A DNA stretch of 64,000 nucleotides from assembly GCA_000508965.1 (NCBI GenBank), contig BAHV02000008.1, forward strand, positions 124,001 through 188,000. The letters are read 5' to 3'. A program made the position numbers and the translations under genes. Origin of the DNA: Dielma sp000508965. Its GTDB lineage: Bacteria > Bacillota_I > Bacilli_A > Erysipelotrichales > Erysipelotrichaceae. Of this stretch, positions 8,114-15,551 are shown piece after piece (position 1 is the first letter of the stretch; every line of letters starts with the position of its first letter). The notes under the pieces were generated by a model, which had not been told where the DNA came from, ran no database searches, and worked only from the letters and a program-made list of their open reading frames with translations.

Positions 8114-8129
8114 AGTGAACGTGTTCACT
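8114..8129 (+). promoter_or_regulatory. Perfect palindromic operator, probably for the TetR regulator
   Basis: AGTGAACGTGTTCACT is a perfect 16-base palindrome placed just downstream of the -10, where a bound repressor would block initiation. Size, symmetry and the TGAAC/GTTCA arms are typical of TetR-family operators, and a TetR gene lies directly after the flavoprotein gene. Confidence 0.65.
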
Positions 8130-8147
8130 TAAATTCAGGAGGGACAT

Positions 8148-9908
8148 ATGAAGAAAGGTATATTAGTTGGTATCTCGGCATTGATGGCCTTAAGTTTAGG
8201 CGCTTGTTCAACACCGGCAGAGAAGCCGGAAGAAGTGAAAGCAGGTTATACGGCAGGTACTTTTACAGGTACATCCAGAGGTATGAAGGGTGACATGAAT
8301 GTTGATGTAACCTTCAGCGATTCCGCAATTACAAAGATTGAAATTACGACAACCAATGATACATACGGTGTTGGTTATGGATTAGACATGACACCTTATG
8401 AAACCTTGCCAGGCAAGATTATTGAAACACAATCTTTAAATATTGACGCAATCACAGGTGCGACCATTACGAGTAATGCAATTTTGAGCGCTGTTGGCGA
8501 TGCGGTAAAACAGGCCGGCGGTGATGTTGATGCATTAAAGGCAGCGGAAGTTGAAAAGGCTACGGCAAAAGATGAAACATTGGATGCTGATGTGGTTATC
8601 GTAGGTGCCGGTGCAGCGGGTATGAGTGCGGCTTTAGAAGCATCCAATGCCGGTGCGAAAGTTATCATTCTTGAAAAACAAGGAATCCCAGGCGGTGCGA
8701 CTACACTCAGCGGCGGTAAATTACTGGCGGCAGGTACTGAATTCCAAGAAGCTGCCGGTTTTGAAGGTGATACACCAGAAGCATTATATGATTATCTGAA
8801 GGGTGTCGGCGGTGATCTGATCGATGATGAAAAGCTTCATGAATTTACGGATAATGCGCTGGGTGATTTCAATTGGCTGATTGATAATGGCGTCGTTGTT
8901 AAGGATGTGGAACCGATTCATTCATCAATTACTCCTTGGCGTGTACACAATACGCTTGAAAAAGCGGGTATGACTAACGGCAACGGCGGTTTGATTACTG
9001 TACCGTTAGCGAAGGCAGTTCAGGCTACCACTGCTGAAATTAAATATAATGTATCTGCAAATGAATTATTAACAAATGAAAATGGTGATGTTGTCGGTGT
9101 TGTCGGTGTTAAGCCTGACGGATCTAAGGTAACGGTTAATGCGAAGTCAGTAATTATCGCAACCGGCGGTTATGCACAGAATAAAGAAATGATTTCTCGT
9201 TATCCATCGGCTGAAGACTATGTGACTTCGGTTCCTAGAGGCAATGTCGGTGATGGTCTTACTATGAGTGAAGCAGTAGGTGCACAGATTTTCAATGCGC
9301 CAAGCACACAAATCGTATTTACAAGCTTTACAAGCGGTGTCGGCATCAATGAAGAATCCGGTTTAATTGTAAATGATAAGGGTGAACGTGTTGTTGATGA
9401 ATTTACTTATCAATATCACGTAGCTGAAGCATTAGTCAACTCTGACAGCAAGATCGGCTGGTACATCGCAAGTGCGAATGATCCAGCGCCGACAGTACAA
9501 TACGCTATGACTTTGGATTCTACATTAAAGGCTGAATCTGCAGAAGAATTAGCGGCACTGATGGGTGTTGATCCAACAGCTTTCGCATCAGCGGTAGCTC
9601 GTTACAATGAATTGTGCGCGGCTGGCAATGATGAAGATTTCGGCAAACCAGCAGATAAAATGATCGCTCTTGAAGGTACACTTTATGCGATTGAAATGAA
9701 ACCGGCTGTAACGGTCACTTACGGCGGTCTGGTAACTGATCTGGAAGCTCAGGTACTTGATACGAACAATACGCCAATCAAGGGTCTGTATGCGGCAGGT
9801 GAGGTTGCCTTTACCGGATTATTCGGTACTGAATATCCTTGCTGCGGTATGGCTATCGGATCAGCTGTGCGTTTTGGACGGATTGCGGGTATCAATGCTG
9901 CAAAATAG
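8148..9908 (+). CDS. Exported FMN/FAD reductase (fumarate/urocanate reductase-like flavolipoprotein)
   Basis: A 586-residue membrane-anchored lipoprotein that probably reduces a small organic acceptor outside the cell. It has a signal peptide with lipobox LGAC (Cys20). Next is an FMN-binding domain (about 35-125) with the flavinylation motif DAITGAT (residues 100-106), where ApbE would attach FMN to Thr106. Last is a flavocytochrome-c/fumarate-reductase FAD domain starting with the dinucleotide fold ADVVIVGAGAAGMSAA (about 147-162) and ending in the conserved CCGMAIGSAVRFGRIAG. Length and order match UrdA-type reductases. No ApbE gene is in the window. Acceptor identity (fumarate, urocanate, cinnamate-like) cannot be told from sequence. 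Confidence 0.85.
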   Translation: MKKGILVGISALMALSLGACSTPAEKPEEVKAGYTAGTFTGTSRGMKGDMNVDVTFSDSAITKIEITTTNDTYGVGYGLDMTPYETLPGKIIETQSLNIDAITGATITSNAILSAVGDAVKQAGGDVDALKAAEVEKATAKDETLDADVVIVGAGAAGMSAALEASNAGAKVIILEKQGIPGGATTLSGGKLLAAGTEFQEAAGFEGDTPEALYDYLKGVGGDLIDDEKLHEFTDNALGDFNWLIDNGVVVKDVEPIHSSITPWRVHNTLEKAGMTNGNGGLITVPLAKAVQATTAEIKYNVSANELLTNENGDVVGVVGVKPDGSKVTVNAKSVIIATGGYAQNKEMISRYPSAEDYVTSVPRGNVGDGLTMSEAVGAQIFNAPSTQIVFTSFTSGVGINEESGLIVNDKGERVVDEFTYQYHVAEALVNSDSKIGWYIASANDPAPTVQYAMTLDSTLKAESAEELAALMGVDPTAFASAVARYNELCAAGNDEDFGKPADKMIALEGTLYAIEMKPAVTVTYGGLVTDLEAQVLDTNNTPIKGLYAAGEVAFTGLFGTEYPCCGMAIGSAVRFGRIAGINAAK

Positions 9909-9937
9909 TTAAAAATAAGGTATAATAAATCTGCTAA

Positions 9938-9970
9938 AGAAAAGCTGTCGGCATCGGCAGCTTTTACTTC
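9938..9970 (+). terminator. Terminator or attenuator between the flavoprotein and tetR genes
   Basis: AAAGCTGTCG (9941-9950) pairs with CGGCAGCTTTT (9955-9965). The T-run is short and interrupted, so some read-through into tetR is plausible. Confidence 0.6.
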
Positions 9971-9989
9971 TAAGGTTAGGAGTGATATT

Positions 9990-10565
9990 ATGGGTATCCG
10001 AAACGAACAGAAAAAAGAAACTTACCGAAAAATTCATCAAGCAATTACTGAATTAGTAAAAGAAAAGAATTATGATTCCATCACGATCAGAGAGATTTGT
10101 CAGAAGGCGGATATTTCGATTGGTTCTTATTATAAACATTTCAATTCCAAGGATGATATCATTGTCCAGCAGTCAATGAAAAGCTCTCTGCATACCCGCG
10201 AAGAAATTGCACCGAGGCTGAATCGTGAAACTGGACTGGCTAACCTTGAGGTCTATCTTGATATGCAGAATGAATTGCTGAACGGCAATGATGTTGAATG
10301 GCTGCGGGAGATTTTCAGAATTTATCTCTATCACCGCGCGGATACGATGCCGGATAAAAACAGCATTAACTATCGGGTGCTGAAAAAGGTGGTTGACGCA
10401 GGTCAAAAAGACGGCAGCATTCGTAAGGATATACCTGCTGATGAACTGGCTTGGATCGTATTAAAAATGATTATCGCCAACTATTTCTGTTACTGTATGC
10501 AGGAAGGAGATTTCAGTTTGGGTGAGGTTATGATTAAGGAAATACTTGCATTATGCAAAAGTTAA
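9990..10565 (+). CDS. TetR-family transcriptional regulator
   Basis: A 191-residue repressor. The N-terminal helix-turn-helix is clear (DSITIREICQKADISIGSYYKHFNSKDD, about residues 28-55 in two adjacent helices). The C-terminal ligand domain is unlike any I can name. TAGGAG precedes the ATG. Its position behind the flavoprotein gene and the palindrome in that gene's promoter suggest that it controls the reductase in response to the substrate, but the link is inference. Confidence 0.85.
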   Translation: MGIRNEQKKETYRKIHQAITELVKEKNYDSITIREICQKADISIGSYYKHFNSKDDIIVQQSMKSSLHTREEIAPRLNRETGLANLEVYLDMQNELLNGNDVEWLREIFRIYLYHRADTMPDKNSINYRVLKKVVDAGQKDGSIRKDIPADELAWIVLKMIIANYFCYCMQEGDFSLGEVMIKEILALCKS

Positions 10566-10595
10566 CCAGCATCTACAGGTGAAATAAAAAACGTT

Positions 10596-10623
10596 TTGAC
10601 ATTGTCTATGTGTGTATTGTAAT
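10596..10623 (+). promoter_or_regulatory. Candidate promoter of a very short transcription unit
   Basis: TTGACA (10596-10601), a 16-base spacer and TGTAAT (10618-10623). Downstream comes GTAGGAGA with an ATG at 10639, but a terminator hairpin starts within a few codons. Confidence 0.5.
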
Positions 10624-10644
10624 GAAAAAGGTAGGAGAATGAAA

Positions 10645-10691
10645 ATAAAACTCAGGAAAGCGATAAAATCCCTGAGTTTTATTTATTTTAA
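10645..10691 (+). terminator. Strong hairpin terminator in the 10.57-10.87 kb gap
   Basis: AAAACTCAGG (10647-10656) pairs perfectly with CCTGAGTTTT (10671-10680), followed by ATTTATTTT. It can end the tetR transcript. It also lies about 22 bases after the promoter-like element at 10596-10623. The remaining gap to 10867 shows no credible gene. Confidence 0.8.
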
Positions 10692-10867
10692 TGCAGCTAT
10701 CTTGCCACCCACATTCCTTCATTCCGTTGGTATACTTTTTTGTAGGGGAACTGCTAGTGTTTAGGCTTCTGCACTGTTTGAAATAATACCCCCTTATAAA
10801 CAAATGTTGATAGAATCAAAATGATAAATACATGCTCTAACTATTATTACTCATTAAATATCGTCAA

Positions 10868-11284
10868 TCAATCTTTAATCGTTGTTTTTATTCTTGCGGC
10901 TAATTGTTCAATCTTTTGATGGATAGCATTGATAATTTCAATAAAATCCTTATCCTCTTTGCCCGTCGGATCAGCTAATCCCCAATCTTCACGGTAGATG
11001 CAGGGCAGCATAGGACATTTGACATTGCATCCCATGGTAATAACAATATCAATGGCAGGCAGCTCATCAATCAGCTTTGAATATTGTGTCATTTCCATAT
11101 CGATCTGATATATTTCTTTCATTAAACGCACTGCGTTCTGATTAATATGCGGTTTGGTTTCGGTACCGGCAGAATAGCTTTTAAAAACATCGGCAGCCAG
11201 ATGTTTGCCTAATGCTTCAGCAATTTGACTCCGGCATGAATTATGAACACAAATAAAGGCTACGCTTGGCAAACGCTCTTTCAT
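10868..11284 (-). CDS. arsC: Arsenate reductase, thioredoxin-coupled (low-molecular-weight phosphatase fold)
   Basis: A 138-residue enzyme that reduces arsenate to arsenite. The phosphatase loop is CVHNSCRS (Cys12 to Arg18, CX5R). The redox cysteines sit in MGCNVKCPMLPC (Cys86, Cys90, Cys95), in the position of Cys82/Cys89 of B. subtilis ArsC but with altered spacing. It is the last gene of the ars-like operon, four bases after the thioredoxin-like gene that may reduce it. Confidence 0.88.
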   Translation of the reverse strand: MKERLPSVAFICVHNSCRSQIAEALGKHLAADVFKSYSAGTETKPHINQNAVRLMKEIYQIDMEMTQYSKLIDELPAIDIVITMGCNVKCPMLPCIYREDWGLADPTGKEDKDFIEIINAIHQKIEQLAARIKTTIKD

Positions 11285-11288
11285 GACC

Positions 11289-11621
11289 TTATTCTGCTGC
11301 TGTCAGGGTAAGCAGCGATTTTACTTCAGCTATTGATAATACCTTGCCATAGGATACAACTTTACCGTCGATGACAAGCGCCGGTGTAGACATAACCCCA
11401 TAACTTGCAATCTGAGCAAAATCACTGACATGCTGAATTGAAGAATCTAAAGATAATTCCTCAACAGCAGCACGGACAGCATTCTCTAATGCTTGGCATT
11501 TCGCGCAGCCGGAGCCTAAGATTTTAATACCCTTATCAGTTTTCAGCTTTTCCGCTTCCGCAATAGCATCACCATTACAGGCACAACAAGTTTTTTCTTC
11601 TTTCTTTTTAAATAGTTTCAT
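11289..11621 (-). CDS. Small redox-active disulfide (thioredoxin-fold) protein
   Basis: A 110-residue cytoplasmic protein of the 'redox-active disulfide protein 2' type. GSGCAKCQALE gives the CxxC pair (Cys39, Cys42) at the start of a thioredoxin-like fold, followed by the cis-Pro segment VMSTPALVIDGKVV. The N-terminal extension EKTCCACNGD has three more cysteines and may bind a metal or metalloid. It lies between the permease and arsC, which suggests a role as electron donor or metal carrier for them. Confidence 0.8.
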   Translation of the reverse strand: MKLFKKKEEKTCCACNGDAIAEAEKLKTDKGIKILGSGCAKCQALENAVRAAVEELSLDSSIQHVSDFAQIASYGVMSTPALVIDGKVVSYGKVLSIAEVKSLLTLTAAE

Positions 11622-11637
11622 TTTAACTACCTCCGAT

Positions 11638-12663
11638 TTATAAAATTAAGAACCCATGAAACAGATTAAATAAATAACCGACAGCTATAATGCCTAACGT
11701 GCAAATCACTATAAATAAAATCAATAGTTTAGGCTTTACGGCTTTCTTCAGCATAATCATTGACGGTATGCTTAAAGTTGTCACTGCCATCATAAATGCC
11801 AAAATTGTACCTAACTGCGCGCCTTTGGCAAGCAATGCCTCCGCCACCGGTATCGTTCCGAAAATATCGGCATACATCGGAATACCCACCAGTGCAGCTA
11901 ACACAACACCCAAGGGGTTATTGCTTCCCAAGATGGTTTCGATCCAGCTCTCTGGTATCCAGTTATGGATAATAGCGCCGATACCTACACCTACTAATAT
12001 ATAAGGAAATACCTTTTTAAATGTTTCTGCAACCTGTTCTTTGGCATATTGCACCCGCTCCTTTTTGGTAAGTGTCGGTGAACTGATGTCTACATTACTA
12101 GCATGGTATACAAAATCCTCGACATATGTTTCCATGTGCATCTTTTCAATCAGGGTGCCGCCGCCGACCGCAATGACTAAGCCGATAAGGACATAGGCAA
12201 TCGCAATTTTTGCGCCAAAAATGCTCATCAGTAAGACAAGACTTCCTAGATCAACCATTGGAGAAGATATAAGAAATGAAAAGGTAACGCCTAAAGGCAG
12301 TCCTGCACTTGTAAAGCCAATAAACAAGGGAATTGATGAACATGAACAAAATGGTGTAACGGTACCCAGCAGGGCAGATAGGATATTTGCCTTAATGCCG
12401 TGAAATTTACCGAGTATTTTCTTACTTCTTTCCGGTGGAAAATAACTCTGAATAATTGAGATAAAGAAAATTAACAGGCATAGTAAGACGGTAATCTTAA
12501 TCACATCATAGATAAAGAACTGCACACTGCTGCCTAATTGACTGTTTATATCCAATCCCATTGCTGATAAACCGTCACCAATCAAGGTGTTTAACCATTT
12601 CATGCCTAATATCTGGTCTTGAAGAAACAGCCAGATAGCTTCGATTGTTTTCAAAATAATCAT
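11638..12663 (-). CDS. ArsP-type permease (UPF0718/DUF318)
   Basis: A 341-residue integral membrane protein with about eight hydrophobic segments. The motif CSCSSIPLFIGF (TPFCSCSSIPLF in full context) is the hallmark of this permease family, whose ArsP members export organic trivalent arsenicals. AGGAGG precedes the start. No arsB or acr3 gene is nearby, so this permease is the only exporter in the operon. Substrate is inferred from operon partners. Confidence 0.82.
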   Translation of the reverse strand: MIILKTIEAIWLFLQDQILGMKWLNTLIGDGLSAMGLDINSQLGSSVQFFIYDVIKITVLLCLLIFFISIIQSYFPPERSKKILGKFHGIKANILSALLGTVTPFCSCSSIPLFIGFTSAGLPLGVTFSFLISSPMVDLGSLVLLMSIFGAKIAIAYVLIGLVIAVGGGTLIEKMHMETYVEDFVYHASNVDISSPTLTKKERVQYAKEQVAETFKKVFPYILVGVGIGAIIHNWIPESWIETILGSNNPLGVVLAALVGIPMYADIFGTIPVAEALLAKGAQLGTILAFMMAVTTLSIPSMIMLKKAVKPKLLILFIVICTLGIIAVGYLFNLFHGFLIL

Positions 12664-12674
12664 TTCCTCCTTTC

Positions 12675-12694
12675 ATATCAAATTATTTTGATAT
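12675..12694 (-). promoter_or_regulatory. ArsR-type operator before the permease
   Basis: ATATCAAA-TTAT-TTTGATAT is a perfect inverted repeat (8-base arms, 4-base spacer) just upstream of the permease ribosome site. It matches the repeat before the regulator gene, so the permease genes probably have their own regulated promoter or an internal roadblock. Confidence 0.7.
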
Positions 12695-12704
12695 ATATCA
12701 GTTT

Positions 12705-12735
12705 TATAAAAGCCATCCGAAGATGACCTCTATTC
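12705..12735 (-). terminator. Terminator after the arsR-like gene
   Basis: On the minus strand an 8-pair stem AGGTCATC/GATGGCTT closed by a TTCG tetraloop is followed by TTTAT. Confidence 0.65.
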
Positions 12736-13035
12736 ACTGCATTTTAAATAATTTTTTGGCTCAGGCATTGTCAGCTCTATAAGACGTTTTGCGGCATACT
12801 CGCTGCCAGCCTGACTAAGACTGTAATGAGTCCATTTGCCGTCTTGTCTGCTGGTTACAATGCCAGAGTCACAAAGTATTTTCATATGATAGGATAAAGC
12901 CGATTGTCCAATATTCATGGCCTGAATTAAAACACATGCGCACTTTTCACCGCTTTTTAAATGATTTATAACAGCCAGCCGTTTTTCATCACAGAGTGCT
13001 TTAAATATTTTGGCATCACTTGAATAATCAGTCAT
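12730..13035 (-). CDS. arsR: ArsR/SmtB-family metalloregulator
   Basis: A 101-residue winged-helix repressor. GEKCACVLIQAMNIGQSALSYH places a CxC pair in the metal-sensing helix alpha-3 position and a recognition helix after it. I start it at the ATG at 13035, which has GAGGAGTG upstream; the longer frame adds a sequence through the operator and promoter that cannot be translated from this promoter. It should repress itself and the downstream permease/redox/arsC genes until arsenite or antimonite binds. Confidence 0.88.
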   Translation of the reverse strand: MTDYSSDAKIFKALCDEKRLAVINHLKSGEKCACVLIQAMNIGQSALSYHMKILCDSGIVTSRQDGKWTHYSLSQAGSEYAAKRLIELTMPEPKNYLKCSE

Positions 13036-13050
13036 TTTATCACTCCTCAA

Positions 13051-13066
13051 ATCAAATAATTTTGAT
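13051..13066 (-). promoter_or_regulatory. ArsR operator in the arsR promoter
   Basis: ATCAAA-TAAT-TTTGAT is a perfect inverted repeat directly downstream of the -10, with the same arms as the operator at 12675. A weaker third copy (ATCAA-AAATAA-TTGAT) is at 13108-13123. Confidence 0.75.
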
Positions 13067-13072
13067 ATGATA

Positions 13073-13101
13073 ATAATAGCTGATATTGAAAGCTTTGTCA
13101 A
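13073..13101 (-). promoter_or_regulatory. Promoter of arsR
   Basis: Minus-strand TTGACA (plus 13096-13101), a 17-base spacer and TATTAT (plus 13073-13078). Confidence 0.8.
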
Positions 13102-13303
13102 TAACATATCAAAAATAATTGATGTGAACAGGCATACAAAAATAAACGTAGTTCTTGAAAACTTCATAAAGCATTGGCAAATGATAACATTGAAATAATA
13201 CATCTTGCTTCATGATAATGCATCACACTCATCAGCCACCATAGATTTCCTTTTATCGCCATTTATGTTAAAATAATTAATACATAATAAAAGGGGGAGT
13301 TAA

Positions 13304-13780
13304 ATGCGAAAGGTTTGTCGTTATGGTTTATCAATCAGTCTGCTGGTACTGATTGATCAATGCATTAAACTGTTTATTGACCGCTACTGGTTTAACTCTA
13401 CGTTTACCATCATCAACAACTTGCTGCGTTTTCGCCCGATTATCAATGTGAATTTATCATGGGGTGGCAATTATTTCACTTTTCTCAGCAATCCATGGGT
13501 CGCTAATATCCTTAATATCATTGTCATCATAATTGTACTGGTAAGTTTTTATCATTATAAACAGACATTTAATAAATATGAGCCGTGGGCTACGATCGTA
13601 TTTGTACTTTTGATGGCTGGCAGTATTTGTTCATTAATTGATAAATTATTTTGGGGCGGCAGTCTTGATTTTATCCAGATTCCTTTATTTTTCACCTTTG
13701 ATTTAAAGGATTGCTACTTAAGTTTGGCTGTGTTGATTTTTGTATTTTTGAGTATGTATCACGAACGCTGCAAACGCTAA
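13304..13780 (+). CDS. lspA: Divergent signal peptidase II-like membrane protein
   Basis: A 158-residue protein with four predicted membrane segments. It keeps the aspartates of lipoprotein signal peptidase: Asp18 in LIDQCIK, Asp113 in SLIDKL and Asp136 in DLKDCYL, the last two corresponding to the catalytic pair. The usual GNLIDR and N-x-AD blocks are altered (CSLIDK, LKDC), so it is either a fast-evolving LspA or a paralogue of it. AAGGGGGAG precedes the ATG. Its stop codon touches the cre-like box of the next operon. Confidence 0.7.
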   Translation: MRKVCRYGLSISLLVLIDQCIKLFIDRYWFNSTFTIINNLLRFRPIINVNLSWGGNYFTFLSNPWVANILNIIVIIIVLVSFYHYKQTFNKYEPWATIVFVLLMAGSICSLIDKLFWGGSLDFIQIPLFFTFDLKDCYLSLAVLIFVFLSMYHERCKR

Positions 13781-13793
13781 GAAAACGCTTTCA
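13780..13793 (+). promoter_or_regulatory. cre-like box upstream of the glycine cleavage operon
   Basis: AGAAAACGCTTTCA differs from the ideal palindrome TGAAAGCGCTTTCA at two positions. It lies just upstream of the -35 at 13801, which would suit CcpA activation or repression of the operon. Confidence 0.5.
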
Positions 13794-13800
13794 ATTTTGG

Positions 13801-13829
13801 TTGACCGCATATCTTCATCATGGTAAGAT
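13801..13829 (+). promoter_or_regulatory. Promoter of the glycine cleavage operon
   Basis: TTGACC (13801-13806), a 17-base spacer and TAAGAT (13824-13829), ahead of the riboswitch. Confidence 0.65.
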
Positions 13830-13861
13830 TATACTAGAAAAGAAGCTAACCAACATATCGG

Positions 13862-14013
13862 ATGAAGGATATGGGAGAGACCGTAGGGCGCCGAAGGGGC
13901 AGTTGCAAATAAACTCTCAGGCAAAAGGACCATATCCAGACGAAACTCTGGAAAGATACAAACACCGACGAAGCAACTTCTAAGGAAGGAAATCTTTCAG
14001 GTAAAAAGACAGA
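13862..14013 (+). ncRNA. Tandem glycine riboswitch
   Basis: Two glycine aptamers lie in series. The first (about 13866-13935) has ATATGGGAGAGACC, GGCGCCGAAGGGGCA, ACTCTCAGGCAAAAGGAC and the closing ATATCC. The second (about 13937-14013) has ACGAAACTCTGGAAAG, CACCGACGAAGC and CTTTCAGGTAAAAAGACAGAG. Both cores match the gcvT-motif consensus. It precedes gcvT, the classical target, where glycine binding turns expression on. Confidence 0.95.
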
Positions 14014-14044
14014 GATGCATAGTTTTTCTATGTGTCTTTTTTTG
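14004..14044 (+). terminator. Expression-platform terminator of the glycine riboswitch
   Basis: AAAGACA...CATAG and CTATG...TGTCTTT form a bulged stem followed by TTTTTTTG. Its 5' side overlaps the last strand of aptamer 2, so ligand binding should prevent it from forming. Confidence 0.75.
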
Positions 14045-14064
14045 TTGGAGCGGAAAGGCGAGCT

Positions 14065-15138
14065 ATGGAATTAAAAACTCCGTTATATGAAACACATTTA
14101 AGCATTAAAGGAAAGATGGTTCCTTTTGCCGGTTATTTGATGCCGGTGCAGTATGAGCATGGCATTCTGGCAGAGCATAAAGCGGTCAGAGAACAATGCG
14201 GTTTATTCGATGTATCCCATATGGGAGAAATAGTCTGCAGCGGTAAAGATGCTTTGCTTAATATCAATTATCTGCTGAGTAATGATTTCACAGAAATGGC
14301 AGCTGGCAGCTGCCGATATTCACCGATGTGTAATGAACAGGGGGGTGTCGTTGATGATTTAATTGTTTATAAGCTGAATGATGAAGCTTATTTTATCGTT
14401 GTTAATGCTTCGAATAAGGATAAGGATTATGCATGGATGAAGACCCATCAGCAGGGCAATGTGGAATTCAAGGATTTATCAGGAGATATTGCTCAGCTGG
14501 CATTACAGGGACCAAAGGCGGAGGCCATTTTGAGCCGTTTATGCACAGAATTGCCGGATAAGTATTATAGCTTTAAAGTCCATGTGGATATCGGTGGGGT
14601 GAAGGCGCTGATATCACGGACGGGATATACGGGTGAAGATGGATTTGAAATGTATCTGGCTAATAAGGATGCGGCAGCTTTATGGGAGCTGCTGATGCAG
14701 GAAGGGCAAGCTGATGGTTTGCTGCCATGTGGCTTGGGAGCCCGTGATACACTGCGGCTGGAAGCGGCGATGCCATTATATGGTCATGAAATGAATGATG
14801 AAATTACTCCGTTAGAAACCAATTTAAAATTCGCGGTTAAATTAAATAAAGCAGCTTTTATCGGCAAAGAGGCTTTGCTGGCACAGGATGTTAAACGGAC
14901 ACGGGTTGGCTTAAAGGTTATTGGCCGTGGAATCGTGCGGGAAGCCATGCCGGTGTATAAAGAAGATCAAAAGATTGGATTTACAACATCTGGAACAATG
15001 TCGCCGACTTTAAATACCGCGATCGCTATGGCGCTGATTGATAAGGAATATAAGGAAATTGGTACAAAAGTGGAAGTTGAGGTAAGGGGACGCCGTGTAG
15101 AAGCGGAAATTGTCTGTTTGCCTTTCTATAAAAAATAA
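14065..15138 (+). CDS. gcvT: Aminomethyltransferase, glycine cleavage T protein
   Basis: A 357-residue tetrahydrofolate-dependent enzyme that takes the aminomethyl group from lipoyl-GcvH, releases ammonia and makes 5,10-methylene-THF. MELKTPLYETH, VPFAGYLMPVQYEHG, FDVSHMGEI and RTGYTGEDGFEMY are all standard blocks, and GLGARDTLRLEA is the folate-site region. The ATG at 14065 starts at the canonical N terminus, with GGAAAGG upstream; the longer frame runs into the terminator. First gene of the gcv operon. Confidence 0.96.
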   Translation: MELKTPLYETHLSIKGKMVPFAGYLMPVQYEHGILAEHKAVREQCGLFDVSHMGEIVCSGKDALLNINYLLSNDFTEMAAGSCRYSPMCNEQGGVVDDLIVYKLNDEAYFIVVNASNKDKDYAWMKTHQQGNVEFKDLSGDIAQLALQGPKAEAILSRLCTELPDKYYSFKVHVDIGGVKALISRTGYTGEDGFEMYLANKDAAALWELLMQEGQADGLLPCGLGARDTLRLEAAMPLYGHEMNDEITPLETNLKFAVKLNKAAFIGKEALLAQDVKRTRVGLKVIGRGIVREAMPVYKEDQKIGFTTSGTMSPTLNTAIAMALIDKEYKEIGTKVEVEVRGRRVEAEIVCLPFYKK

Positions 15139-15160
15139 CAAGTCCAAGGAGGAACTAACA

Positions 15161-15544
15161 ATGAAGGTTATTGAAAATTATTTTTACACAAAATCACATG
15201 AATGGATTCAATTGCTTGAGGATGGTACGGCTTTAATCGGATTAAGTGATTATGCTCAAAATGAATTAGGCGATTTGGTCTTTGTGAATCTGCCGGAAGT
15301 CGGTGATGATTTAATTGTCGGAGAAATGTTTGCGGATGTAGAATCAGTAAAGGCAGTTTCTGATGTATTTGCACCAATTAACGGTAAGATTTTAGAAATC
15401 AATGAGGAGCTTTTAGATGCGCCGCAGAAAATTAATGAAGATCCATACGGCGCATGGTTTGTTAAAGTAGAGGGTGATATTAAGCCTGAAACATTATTGG
15501 ATGCTTCCGCTTATCAGGAATATCTAACTGAGTTGGAGGCGTAG
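15161..15544 (+). CDS. gcvH: Glycine cleavage H protein
   Basis: A 127-residue lipoyl carrier protein that shuttles the aminomethyl group among P, T and L proteins. The lipoylated residue is Lys64 in FADVESVKAVSDV. AAGGAGG precedes the ATG at 15161; the upstream part of the longer frame overlaps gcvT and is not needed. The lplA gene in the same operon probably lipoylates it. Confidence 0.96.
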   Translation: MKVIENYFYTKSHEWIQLLEDGTALIGLSDYAQNELGDLVFVNLPEVGDDLIVGEMFADVESVKAVSDVFAPINGKILEINEELLDAPQKINEDPYGAWFVKVEGDIKPETLLDASAYQEYLTELEA

Positions 15545-15551
15545 GCATTTT

